In this document: positions 20,115 through 31,065 of the stretch, in pieces | Numbering within the stretch: position 1 is the stretch's first letter | How the letters are laid out: every line of letters starts with the position of its first letter | Notes under the pieces: model-generated | Seen by the model: only the letters and a program-made list of their open reading frames with translations | Told to the model about the DNA's origin: nothing | The model's database searches: none | Made by a program: the position numbers and the translations under genes | NCBI GenBank assembly: GCA_964035545.1 | Contig: OZ037772.1 | Span: forward strand, 2,260,001 to 2,297,500 | DNA length: 37,500 bases | From: Bugula neritina | Lineage: Eukaryota; Bryozoa; Gymnolaemata; Cheilostomatida; Bugulidae | Direction: 5' to 3'

Positions 20115-20220
20115 CTGCTTGCCTCAGGTCCCACTCTGCCTTCTAAGCCCATTTCTCCTCTAACTCCGGGTGGTTCGCGCTCTCCCTGTTTACCCCGAGG
20201 TCCGTCCAAACCGATGGCAC
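20115..20220 (-). pseudogene. Collagen locus: Gly-X-Y exon C, frameshifted
   Basis: Acceptor ATCCTCGCAG, donor AGCAG followed by GTAATG. Reads GAIGLDGPRGKQGEREPPG then VRGEMGLEGRVGP. One glycine is GAA (Glu). Near the 3' end one base is missing: a single added base would restore GPRGKQ and phase 0, matching the phase-0 start of the next exon. It is separated from exon B by the 5.4-kb minisatellite. Confidence 0.7.
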
Positions 20221-20576
20221 CTGCGAGGATAGTAGAAATCAAAATTTAAGTCATATTCAGAGTTTCCAGGAATCAGGCATGGTGTAGTAGCTAGAGTGCT
20301 GACTGAAGAAACATGAGGTCAGTAGGTTGAGTCAAAACACCAGCAAAGATGTTGGGAAGAGCACCCAGTCATAACTGCTCGTATGGCACATTACAAAATA
20401 GTCTCCAGCCGGCCTTAAGCACCTTTCAATCAGGGGTTCTCACAGGGATAGTGATTATAAACTTACGGAAGTTTATTCAAAGTGTTTACACGATGAAGAT
20501 GAATTAATAATTTGAATGTATTTTCTGTGACTTACTTGCAATAAAAATGTTAGATGTTACTTATTTAACACAGGAC

Positions 20577-23500
20577 GTTGCAGAAGGTAAGGTGGTAGCA
20601 GAAGGTAAGGTAGTAGCAGAAGGTAAGGTGGTAGCAGAAGATAAGATGGTAGCAGAAGATGAGATGGTAGCAGAAGGTAAGATGGTAGCAGAAGATAAGA
20701 TGGTAGCAGAAGGTAAGGTGGTAGCAGAGGATAAGATGGTAGCAGAAGATAAGATGGTAGCAGAAGGTAAGATGGTAGCAGAAGATAAGATGGTAGCAGT
20801 AGGTAAGATGGTAGCAGAAGATAAGATGGTAGCAGAAGATAAAGTGATAACAGAAGACAAGATGGTAGCAGAATATAAGGTGGTAGCAGAAGGTAAGGTG
20901 GTAGCAGAGGATAAGATGGTAGCAGAAGATAAGATGGTAGCAGAAGATGAGATGGTAGCAGAAGGTAAGATGGTAGCAGAAAATAAGATGGTAGCAGAAG
21001 GTAAGGTGGTAGCAGAAGATAAGATGGTAGCAGAAGGTAAGGTGGTAGCAGAGGATAAGATGGTAGCAGAAGATAAGATGGTAGCAGAAGGTAAGATGGT
21101 AGCAGAAGATAAGATGGTAGCAGAAGATAAGATGGTAGCAGTAGGTAAGATGGTAGCAGAAGATAAGATGGTAGCAGAAGATAAAGTGATAACAGAAGAC
21201 AAGATGGTAGCAGAATATAAGGTGGTAGCAGAAGGTAAGGTGGTAGCAGAGGATAAGATGGTAGCAGAAGATAAGATGGTAGCAGAAGATGAGATGGTAG
21301 CAGAAGGTAAGATGGTAGCAGAAAATAAGATGGTAGCAGAAGGTAAGGTGGTAGCAGAGGATAAGATGGTAGCAGAAGATAAGATGGTAGCAGAAGGTAA
21401 GATGGTAGCAGAAGATAAGATGGTAGCAGAAGATAAGATGGTAGCAGAAGGTAAGGTGGTAGCAGAGGATAAGATGGTAGCAGAAGATAAGATGGTAGCA
21501 GAAGGTAAGATGGTAGCAGAAGATAAGATGGTAGCAGAAGATAAGATGGTAGCAGTAGGTAAGATGGTAGCAGAAGATAAGATGGTAGCAGAAGATAAAG
21601 TGATAACAGAAGACAAGATGGTAGCAGAATATAAGGTAGTAGCAAAAGGTAAGGTGGTAGCAGAGGATAAGATGGTAGCAGAAGATGAGATGGTAGCAGA
21701 AGATGAGATGGTAGCAGAAGGTAAGGTAGTAGCAGAAGATAAGATGGTAGCAGAAGATAAGATGGTAGCAGAAGATAAGATGGTAGCAGAAGGTAAGGTG
21801 GTAGCAGAAGATAAGGTAGTAGCAGAAGATAAGATGGTAGCAGAAGATAAGATGGTAGCAGAAGATAAGATGGTAGCAGAAGATAAGATGGTAGCAGTAG
21901 GTAAGATGGTAGCAGAAGATAAGATGGTAGCAGAGGATAAGATGGTAGCAGAAGATAAGATGGTAGCAGAAGATAAGATGGTAGCAGAAGGTAAGGTGGT
22001 AGCAGAAGATAAGATGGTAGCAGAAGATAAGATGGTAGCAGAAGGTAAGGTGGTAGCAGAGGATAAGATGGTAGCAGAAGATAAGATGGTAGCAGAAGGT
22101 AAGATGGTAGCAGAAGATAAGATGGTAGCAGAAGATAAGATGGTAGCAGTAGGTAAGATGGTAGCAGAAGATAAGATGGTAGCAGAAGATGAAGTGATAA
22201 CAGAAGACAAGATGGTAGCAGAATATAAGGTGGTAGCAGAAGGTAAGGTGGTAGCAGAGGATAAGATGGTAGCAGAAGATAAGATGGTAGCAGAAGATGA
22301 GATGGTAGCAGAAGGTAAGATGGTAGCAGAAAATAAGATGGTAGCAGAAGGTAAGGTGGTAGCAGAGGATAAGATGGTAGCAGAAGATAAGATGGTAGCA
22401 GAAGGTAAGATGGTAGCAGAAGATAAGATGGTAGCAGAAGATAAGATGGTAGCAGAAGGTAAGGTGGTAGCAGAGGATAAGATGGTAGCAGAAGATAAGA
22501 TGGTAGCAGAAGGTAAGATGGTAGCAGAAGATAAGATGGTAGCAGAAGATAAGATGGTAGCAGTAGGTAAGATGGTAGCAGAAGATAAGATGGTAGCAGA
22601 AGATAAAGTGATAACAGAAGACAAGATGGTAGCAGAATATAAGGTAGTAGCAAAAGGTAAGGTGGTAGCAGAGGATAAGATGGTAGCAGAAGATGAGATG
22701 GTAGCAGAAGATGAGATGGTAGCAGAAGGTAAGGTGGTAGCAGAAGATAAGGTAGTAGCAGAAGATAAGGTGGTAGCAGAAGGTAAGATGGTAGCAGAAG
22801 ATAAGATGGTAGCAGAAGATAAGATGGTAGCAGTAGGTAAGATGGTAGCAGAAGATAAGATGGTAGCAGAAGATAAAGTGATAACAGAAGACAAGATGGT
22901 AGCAGAATATAAGGTGGTAGCAGAAGATAAGATGGTAACAGAAGATAAGGTGGTAGCAGAAGATAAGATGGTAGCAGAAGATAAGATGGTAGCAGAAGAT
23001 AAGGTGGTAGCAGAAGATAAGATGGTAGCAGAAGATAAGGTAGTAGCAGAAGATAAGGTAGTAGCAGAAGATAAGATGGTAGCAGAAGATAAGGTAGTAG
23101 CAGAAGGTAAGGTAGTAGCAGAAGATAAGATGGTAGCAGAAGATAAGATGGTAGCAGAAGATAAGATGGTAGCAGAAGGTAAGGTGGTAGCAGAAGATAA
23201 GGTAGTAGCAGAAGATAAGGTGGTAGCAGAAGGTAAGATGGTAGCAGAAGATAAGATGGTAGCAGAAGATAAGATGGTAGCAGAAGATAAGATGGTAGCA
23301 GAGGATAAGATGGTAGCAGAAGATAAGATGGTAGCAGAAGATAAGATGGTAGCAGAAGGTAAGATGGTAGCAGAAAATAAGATGGTAGCAGAAGATAAGA
23401 TGGTAGCAGTAGGTAAGATGGTAGCAGAAGATAAGATGGTAGCAGAAGATAAGATGGTAGCAGTAGGTAAGATGGTAGCAGAAGATAAGATGGTAGCAGA

Positions 23501-25960
23501 AGATAAAGTGATAACAGAAGACAAGATGGTAGCAGAAGATAAGATGGTAGCAGAAGGTAAGGTGGTAGCAGAAGATAAGATGGTAGCAGAAGATAAGGTA
23601 GTAGCAGAAGGTAAGGTAGTAGCAGAAGATAAGATGGTAGCAGAAGGTAAGGTAGTAGCAGAAGATAAGATGGTAGCAGAAGATAAGGTGGTAGCAGAAG
23701 ATAAGATGGTAGCAGAAGGTAAGGTAGTAGCAGAAGATAAGGTAGTAGCAGAAGATAAGGTGGTAGCAGAAGGTAAGATGGTAGCAGAAGATAAGATGGT
23801 AGCAGAAGATAAGATGGTAGCAGTAGGTAAGATGGTAGCAGAAGATAAGATGGTAGCAGAAGATAAAGTGATAACAGAAGACAAGATGGTAGCAGAATAT
23901 AAGGTGGTAGCAGAAGATAAGATGGTAGCAGAAGATAAGGTGGTAGCAGAAGATAAGATGGTAACAGAAGATAAGGTGGTAGCAGAAGATAAGATGGTAG
24001 CAGAAGATAAGATGGTAGCAGAAGATAAGGTGGTAGCAGAAGATAAGATGGTAGCAGAAGATAAGGTAGTAGCAGAAGGTAAGATGGTAGCAGTAGGTAA
24101 GATGGTAGCAGAAGATAAGATGGTAGCAGAGGATAAGATGGTAGCAGAAGATAAGATGGTAGCAGAAGATAAGGTGGTAGCAGAAGATAAGATGGTAGCA
24201 GAAGATAAGGTAGTAGCAGAAGGTAAGGTAGTAGCAGAAGATAAGATGGTAGCAGAAGGTAAGGTAGTAGCAGAAGATAAGATGGTAGCAGAAGATAAGA
24301 TGGTAGCAGAAGATAAGATGGTAGCAGAAGGTAAGGTGGTAGCAGAAGATAAGGTAGTAGCAGAAGATAAGGTGGTAGCAGAAGGTAAGATGGTAGCAGA
24401 AGATAAGATGGTAGCAGAAGATAAAGTGATAACAGAAGACAAGATGGTAGCCGAATATAAGGTGGTAGCAGAAGATAAGATGGTAGCAGAAGATAAGGTG
24501 GTAGCAGAAGATAAGATGGTAACAGAAGATAAGGTGGTAGCAGAAGATAAGATGGTAGCAGAAGATAAGATGGTAGCAGAAGATAAGGTGGTAGCAGAAG
24601 ATAAGATGGTAGCAGAAGATAAGGTAGTAGCAGAAGGTAAGATGGTAGCAGTAGGTAAGATGGTAGCAGAAGATAAGATGGTAGCAGAGGATAAGATGGT
24701 AGCAGAAGATAAGATGGTAGCAGAAGATAAGATGGTAGCAGAAGGTAAGGTGGTAGCAGAAGATAAGATGGTAGCAGAAGATAAGGTAGTAGCAGAAGGT
24801 AAGGTAGTAGCAGAAGATAAGATGGTAGCAGAAGGTAAGGTAGTAGCAGAAGATAAGATGGTAGCAGAAGATAAGATGGTAGCAGAAGATAAGGTGGTAG
24901 CAGAAGATAAGATGGTAGCAGAAGATAAGATGGTAGCAGAAGATAAGGTAGTAGCAGAAGATAAGATGGTAGCAGAAGATAAGATGGTAGCAGAAGATAA
25001 GATGGTAGCAGAAGGTAAGGTGGTAGCAGAAGATAAGGTAGTAGCAGAAGATAAGATGGTAGCAGAAGATAAGATGGTAGCAGAAGATAAGATGGTAGCA
25101 GAAGATAAGATGGTAGCAGTAGGTAAGATGGTAGCAGAAGATAAGATGGTAGCAGAGGATAAGATGGTAGCAGAAGATAAGATGGTAGCAGAAGATAAGA
25201 TGGTAGCAGAAGGTAAGGTGGTAGCAGAAGATAAGATGGTAGCAGAAGATAAGGTAGTAGCAGAAGGTAAGGTAGTAGCAGAAGATAAGATGGTAGCAGA
25301 AGGTAAGGTAGTAGCAGAAGATAAGATGGTAGCAGAAGATAAGGTGGTAGCAGAAGATAAGATGGTAGCAGAAGGTAAGGTAGTAGCAGAAGATAAGGTA
25401 GTAGCAGAAGATAAGGTAGTAGCAGAAGGTAAGGTAGTAGCAGAAGATAAGGTGGTAGCAGAAGATAAGATGGTAGCAGAAGGTAAGGTAGTAGCAGAAG
25501 ATAAGATGGTAGCAGAAGATAAGGTGGTAGCAGAAGATAAGATGGTAGCAGAAGGTAAGGTAGTAGCAGAAGATAAGGTAGTAGCAGAAGATAAGGTAGT
25601 AGCAGAAGGTAAGGTAGTAGCAGAAGATAAGGTGGTAGCAGAAGATAAGATGGTAGCAGAAGATAAGGTAGTAGCAGAAGATAAGATGGTAGCAGAAGAT
25701 AAGATGGTAGCAGAAGATAAGATGGTAGCAGAAGATAAGATGGTAGCAGAAGGTAAAGTGGTAGCAGAAGATAAGGTGGTAGCAGAAGATAAGATGGTAG
25801 CAGAAGATAAGATGGTAGCAGAAGATAAGATGGTAGCAGAAGGTAAAGTGGTAGCAGAAGATAAGGTGGTAGCAGAAGATAAAATGGTAGCAGAAGATAA
25901 GATGGTAGCAGAAGGTAAAGTGGTAGCAGAAGGTAAGATGGTAGCAGTAGGTAAGGTAAT
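20577..25960. repeat. 18-bp minisatellite, about 300 units, with higher-order structure
   Basis: Plus-strand unit ATGGTAGCAGAAGATAAG with substitutions (GGTAAG for GATAAG, GAGGAT, CAGTAGGTAAG, GAATATAAG). A marker variant with GTGATAACAGAAGACAAG appears nine times at spacings that are exact multiples of 18. The array is purine-rich on the plus strand; the minus strand (collagen sense) is CTTATCTTCTGCTACCAT and contains no AG. Since 18 is divisible by three and the unit lacks stops in several frames, long periodic frames exist on both strands (plus-strand VAEDKM, 1811 codons). These are not evidence of a protein. It fills the intron between collagen exons B and C. Confidence 0.95.
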
Positions 25961-26001
25961 TCAGCAATGCACAGATCAATAACAACAAATGATTAGAATA
26001 C

Positions 26002-26153
26002 CCATTGGTCATGGTTGTCCATCAACAATTGGTGAACCAGGTTTTCCATCAAGACAGCAGGTCCGGGCAGACCAGGTGGTCCAGTAACTCCAGTTGCACC
26101 AGGCTCTCCTTTAAGTCCACGCTCTCTGCTAAAGCCGTCAGTACCAGTTGGTC
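26002..26153 (-). pseudogene. Collagen locus: Gly-X-Y exon B, disrupted
   Basis: Acceptor ATTACAG, donor ATGG followed by GTATTC. It starts GPTGTDGFSRERGLKGEPGA. One base is missing after GLPGPA: the following sequence returns to a Gly-X-Y register (GKPGSPIVDGQP) only in the next frame. Near the end the expected glycine codon is TGA, a stop in that register. Two further triplets lack Gly (RER with AGA; IVD with ATT). With one base restored the length is 153, fitting its neighbours' phases, which argues for a recent lesion or a sequencing error. Confidence 0.75.
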
Positions 26154-26262
26154 CTGTAATATTTGGTCACCTCTTGTCACATTCTCAGCTCATAATGTTT
26201 GGAATGAAAACCTACCGAGTTGTTAGCAGTCAATAGAAGAGTCATGTATATGAACTTTGTAC

Positions 26263-26469
26263 CTCTTGGGCCTTTAGGTCCAACCTCTCCACGAGCACTC
26301 TTCAAGCCGACAGGGCCGACATCTCCTGGTTGACCAACTAGGCCTGTGTTTTCTTGTGGACCAGGGAATCCAGTAGGACCTGGAGGTCCGGCTGGGCCGG
26401 GTTCACCAGCAGCTCCAGCAGCACCTTTAGGTCCGGGTTCTCCGTCAAATCCATCTTCACCAGGTTTAA
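26263..26469 (-). CDS. Collagen locus: Gly-X-Y exon A
   Basis: Donor CAAGAG followed by GTACAA. Opens VKPGEDGFDGEPGPKGAAG and gives 22 triplets. Two triplets lack glycine (ENT, codon GAA; SAR, codon AGT), each explainable by a single G-to-A change. Acceptor TTGTTGTACAG, or TACTCTCAG 19 bases upstream, which would add IQSCCT. The exon ends in a split glycine codon (G | GN), as do several others here. Confidence 0.7.
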
Positions 26470-26606
26470 CTGTACAACAAGATTGTATCTGAGAGTAGAA
26501 ATGTAGCATCCAGTCATAATTAGGTAATTTTACTAAATTTAATACACACAATATATCTCAACTTCTTTGCTATTTTTGATAATTTAGTGACTATTGCACA
26601 TAGTTT

Positions 26607-26865
26607 CTTGCATTAAACCCACGGAATATTAACCAATACAGCTGAACAAACAAGGGTTTTTTTAATTTCACTTGATTTTCCATGCTCTTTCCAGTTTTTT
26701 TAGTAAATTAGGTGTGTGGATCGTGCTGGAAGAACTGCCATGGTCTACACCTAAATTTACTAAAAAACTAAAAATAAACATAGAAAATCAAGCAAAATTA
26801 GAAACAAACCCCGATTATTCAGCTGTATTTGTGAATATTCTGTTAGTTTAATGCAAGAAGCATTA
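26607..26865. mobile_element. Long-hairpin MITE in the collagen intron
   Basis: Arms of about 110 bp pair in inverted orientation: TTCTTGCATTAAA (26,607) with TTTAATGCAAGAA (26,865), AATACAGCTGAA with TTCAGCTGTATTT, and CACTTGATTTTCCATG with AGAAAATCAAGC. The centre is near 26,730. Divergence between the arms is modest. Weaker pairing extends outward by about 20 bp; no clean target duplication was found. Confidence 0.8.
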
Positions 26866-27172
26866 TAACTTAGCAGTTAAATTGGGAAAAATAGCTACGA
26901 ACTAGAGATATATAATATATAGTGTGTGATAGATGGAGTAAAATGACTCAATTCCTCCTGTGTCACATACGAATAAGCCGTTAGCCTACTTTAACAAAAA
27001 CCTTTCAATCAGGTATTTCTCACAGAAATATGGACTATACACTTGTTTGAGTTTCCTTTTAATAGTAAAATATGTATTATATAATATATACACATATAAT
27101 AATAATAAATTACAATTGCATGATACTAATAAACATAATAATAATAAGGGAAGTGAAACTATCATCACTCAC

Positions 27173-27275
27173 TCGTCTGCACATGGAACTGCAGAAGAAC
27201 AAGGTGAAGTGCAGATGCCCTGAGTGCAGCCATCAGGACAGTTAAGGTTGTCACTGCATGTCACAGTACAGACTC
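27173..27275 (-). CDS. Collagen locus: Cys-rich N-terminal exon 2
   Basis: Acceptor GTCCTCAG, donor GACGA followed by GTGAGT. The carried-over A plus GA makes Arg, then VCTVTCSDNLNCPDGCTQG and ICTSPCSSAVPC: seven cysteines in 33 residues. It joins exon 1 in phase. It leaves two bases, which does not fit either acceptor seen for the next collagenous exon (26,469 or 26,488), so an exon between them is missing from my model or the phase has been lost. Confidence 0.65.
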
Positions 27276-27477
27276 CTGAGGACATACTGTAAACCCCGTA
27301 CAGTCTGAGTCAACCTGTAATCAGTTCTCATAATCAGTAGTAGTTGATTCAGGGTATAAATTATACTGTTGGTCATGATTTACACTATAAGTTATATCAG
27401 CTATAGTACTGATAAACAGCATAGGTTATAAAGGTTAGTCATGACTCACAATATAAGTGATATCAGTTAGTCATGAC

Positions 27478-27752
27478 TGTAGATATACACTGTAGATATA
27501 CACTGTAGATACACTGTAGATATACACTGTAGATACACACTGTAGATATACACTGTAGATACACACTGTAGATATGCACTGTAGATATACACACTGTAGA
27601 TATACACACTGTAGATATACACTGTAGATATACACTGTAGATACACTCTGTAGATATATACTGTAGATACACACTATAGATACACACTGTAGATATGCAC
27701 TGTAGATACACACTGTAGATACACACTGTAGATATACTCTGTAGATACACAC
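27478..27752. repeat. 13-bp minisatellite in the intron between Cys-rich exons
   Basis: About 21 units of ACTGTAGATATAC / ACTGTAGATACAC, some 2 bp shorter or longer. It starts five bases past the donor of exon 1. On the sense strand each unit contains ATATCTACAG, which resembles a weak 3' splice site. Peptides read through it (YSVYLQCIST) are artefacts. Confidence 0.92.
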
Positions 27753-27756
27753 TTAC

Positions 27757-27993
27757 TAGTCATGTCAGGTACACAAGCTCCGTTGTAGTAGTGAGTACCC
27801 CCTGTACACCAACAACCTTCTTCCTCTCCACCACTGATGGTAATACACTCGGAACCTGGTATACCGGAGTTGCCGGCGCAGTCCGACACCCCATTTGACA
27901 CAGAACAACTCGGTGGTTTGGGCATGACCTTTGGATCACCATTATTATCGTATATAACCCGGCACTTCCCATACAGGCACAGACCAGAGAACC
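27757..27993 (-). CDS. Collagen locus: Cys-rich N-terminal exon 1
   Basis: Acceptor ATCATTGCAG, donor ACTA followed by GTAAGT; two bases in, one out. Encodes 78 full codons with eight cysteines, including LCLYGKCRVIYDNN, PSCSVSNGVSDCAG and GCWCTGGTHYYNGACVP. The spacing resembles small disulfide modules (EGF- or VWC-like) found at fibrillar-collagen N-propeptides, but I cannot name the family. Open and undamaged. An upstream exon with start codon and signal peptide must exist but was not found. Confidence 0.7.
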
Positions 27994-27999
27994 CTGCAA

Positions 28000-28855
28000 T
28001 GATAAGGTGAAGGTTGTCTGCCCCTGAACATCCTGTCTATTATTAGAATGGATGTCACATGCTCACTCTGACTTCTACAAAGCAATGTCTAAAAGAGCAT
28101 TATTTAACTTTCCGAATGACTTCATTGAGCTGCACTGCTACATCATGTACATTTCTGATGAACATATATCTATGTTATACCAATTCAGTGATTCTCCTGG
28201 GTTCTTGTATTATACAAACTGATGAGAGTCAGAAAGCACTTATACACTAAAAACCCATAAAATCTGGTCGGTGGCTTTCCCCAAGCATCCAACACTTGAA
28301 TAAAATATGGTGTAAGGATAATTTAGAATATGGTGTAAGGATAAGGTAGAATATGGTGTAAGAATAATGTAGAATATGGTGCAAAAATAAGGTGAAATAA
28401 GGTAGAATGTGGTGTAACAAATAAGAATGTAATGTAATGTAAAAAATGGTGTGCAAGAATAAGGTAAAATAGTGTAAAATATGGTGAAAGAATAGCAGAG
28501 AACAAAGTAAAAAAAAGATTGACTTTTTGATCATAGCTCACACCTCTAAAAATGTCTCACGTATCTAAAAATTAGCAGACGGTGCATAACATGCTAAGTT
28601 GAATTAACTATAAAACACTATATTCTAAGGAACTGAGCCTAAAAAATTATACTGAGCTAATATAATCCAGGGTTATAGAGAAAGTTAATATTGAAATTGG
28701 TGACAAGCAGAGTACAATTTTAATGAACATATTATTGTGTAGATTTTAGCTTACAATCTCAAAGTTATAGTTACTCTAAATTGCAACATAGCCACCAAGT
28801 CATGGGAATTTCATACTGAAGTCGAGGGCTCTGGAATTGACAAACATTTTAGTTG
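28000..28855. other. Upstream of the Cys-rich exons: short repeats, no gene found
   Basis: About 28,285-28,500 holds diverged repeats of AGAATATGGTGTAAGAATAA. The signal-peptide exon expected for the collagen locus should lie here or further upstream, but I could not identify a convincing one. Short frames of 60-95 codons look random. Confidence 0.55.
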
Positions 28856-28859
28856 TTGT

Positions 28860-28981
28860 TGGTTCGGCAGTTGGAGTAGCAGTTGGAGTGGCAGCGGGTG
28901 GTGGTGGAGGCGGTGGTAGTGGTAGTAGTGGTAGTAGTAGTAGCAGCTGTAGTAGTAGTAGTAGTGGTAGTAGTAGTAGTG

Positions 28982-29014
<33 letters not shown>

Positions 29015-30642
29015 ATAGTGGTTGTAGTAGTGGTAGTAGTAGTAGTGTAGTAGTGGTATTTGTAGTAGTAGTAGTTGAAGGAGTAGTAGTAGTGGTAGTA
29101 GTAGTAGTGGTAGTGGTAGTGTAGTAGTGGTAGTTGTAGTAGTAGTAGTTGAAGGAGTAGTAGTAGTGGTAGTAGTAGTAGTGGTGGTGATAGTAGCAGT
29201 AGTGGTAGTAGTAGTGGTTGTTGAAGGAGTAGTAGTAGTGGTTGTAGTGGTGGTGGTAGTAGTGGGAGTTGTAGTGGTATTAGTAGTAGTAGCAGCTGTA
29301 GTAGTAGTTGAAGGAGTAGTGGTAGTTGAAGGAGTAGTAGTAGTGGTTGTAGTGGTGGTGGTAGTAGTAGTGGTTGTTGAAGGAGTAGTAGTAGTGGTTG
29401 TAGTGGTGGTGGTAGTAGTGGTGGTGGTAGTAGTGGTGGTGGTAGTAGTAGCAGCTGTAGCAGTAGTAGTTGAAGGAGTAGAAGTAGTGGTAGTAGTAGT
29501 AGTGGTAGTAGTAGTAGTGGTAGTAGTAGTAGTAGTAATAGTGGTTGTAGTAGTGGTAGTAGTAGTGTAGTAGTGGTATTTGTAGTAGTAGTAGTTGAAG
29601 GAGTAGTAGTAGTGGTAGTAGTAGTAGTGGTAGTGGTAGTGTAGTAGTGGTAGTTGTAGTAGTAGTAGTTGAAGGAGTAGTAGTAGTGGTAGTAGTAGTA
29701 GTGGTGGTGATAGTAGCAGTAGTGGTAGTAGTAGTGGTTGTTGAAGGAGTAGTAGTAGTGGTTGTAGTGGTGGTGGTAGTAGTGGTGGTGGTAGTAGTGG
29801 TGGTGGTAGTAGTAGCAGCTGTAGCAGTAGTAGTTGAAGGAGTAGAAGTAGTGGTAGTAGTAGTAGTAGTGGTAGTAGTAGTAGTGGTAGTAGTAGTAGT
29901 AGTAATAGTGGTTGTAGTAGTGGTAGTAGTAGTGTAGTAGTGGTATTTGTAGTAGTAGCAGCTGTAGTAGTAGTTGAAGGAGTAGTGGTAGTTGAAGGAG
30001 TAGTAGTAGTGGTTGTAGTGGTGGTGGTAGTAGTAGTGGTTGTTGAAGGAGTAGTAGTAGTGGTTGTAGTGGTGGTGGTAGTAGTGGTGGTGGTAGTAGT
30101 GGTGGTGGTAGTAGTAGCAGCTGTAGCAGTAGTAGTTGAAGGAGTAGAAGTAGTGGTAGTAGTAGTAGTGGTAGTAGTAGTAGTGGTAGTAGTAGTAGTA
30201 GTAATAGTGGTTGTAGTAGTGGTAGTAGTGGTATTTGTAGTAGTAGTAGTTGAAGGAGTAGTAGTAGTGGTAGTAGTAGTAGTGGTAGTGGTAGTGTAGT
30301 AGTGGTAGTTGTAGTAGTAGTAGTTGAAGGAGTAGTAGTAGTGGTAGTAGTAGTAGTGGTGGTGATAGTAGCAGTAGTGGTAGTAGTAGTGGTTGTTGAA
30401 GGAGTAGTAGTAGTGGTTGTAGTGGTGGTGGTAGTAGTGATGGTGGTAGTAGTGGTGGCGGTAGTAGTAGCAGCTGTAGCAGTAGTAGTTGAAGGAGTAG
30501 TAGTAGTGGTTGTTGAAGGAGTAGTAGTAGTAGTAGTGGTAGTAGTGGTAGTAGTGGTAGTAGTAGTGGTAGTAGTAGTAGTGGTAGTAGTAGTAGTGGT
30601 GGTAATAGTAGCAGTAGTGGTAGTAGTAGTGGTAGTTGAAGG

Positions 30643-30687
<45 letters not shown>

Positions 30688-31002
30688 GGTAGTAGTAGTG
30701 GTAGTAGTAGTAGTGGTGGTAATAGTAGCAGTAGTGGTAGTAGTAGTGGTAATTGAAGGAGTAGTAGTAGTGGTTGTAGTGGTGGTGGTAGTAGTGGTGG
30801 TGGTAGTAGTGGTGGTGGTAGTAGTAGTGGTAGTAGTAGTAGTGGTAGTAGTGGTAGTAGTAGTAGTAGTAGTAGTAGTAGTTGAAGGAGTAGTAGTTGT
30901 GGTAGTAGTAGTGGTGGTGGTAGTTGTGGAGATGGTATTAGTAGTGGTAGTAGTGGTGGTGGTGGTGGTAGTAGCAGTAGTAGTGGTGGTGGTGGTAGTA
31001 GC

Positions 31003-31045
<43 letters not shown>

Positions 31046-31065
31046 ATAGTGGTAGTAGTAGTAGT
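28860..31065. repeat. 2.2-kb (GTA/GTG)n trinucleotide array with block structure
   Basis: Plus-strand GTAGTAGTAGTGGTAGT texture punctuated by blocks containing TTGAAGGAGTAG, GTGGTATTTG and GTAGCAGCTGTAGC. GTGGTATTTG recurs near 29,052, 29,573, 29,939 and 30,228, showing duplicated segments of several hundred bases. Minus-strand frames are all stop-free (Thr, Leu or Tyr runs), giving a 775-codon frame from 31,176 that starts with a hydrophobic stretch (INTIVIIQIYFLYLFFEILF) and then drifts between poly-Thr, poly-Leu and poly-Tyr. The drift argues against coding. Confidence 0.93.

Noticed and set aside
20577-25960. CRISPR-like regular array
   Set aside because: Units are contiguous with no unique spacers, and the host is an animal.
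20547-25982. Giant plus-strand frame of VAEDKM repeats and the matching minus-strand frames (LLLPSY, SSATIL, CYHLIF)
   Set aside because: The 18-bp unit has no stop in several frames, so any such array is open on both strands. There are no flanking domains, and the array lies wholly inside an intron of the collagen locus.
26005-26226. Plus-strand frame of 73 codons
   Set aside because: Antisense shadow of collagen exon B; no splice context or domain.
27463-27752. Minus-strand frames of about 95 codons (YSVYLQCIST)
   Set aside because: 13-bp minisatellite within an intron; contiguous frames differ only in phase.
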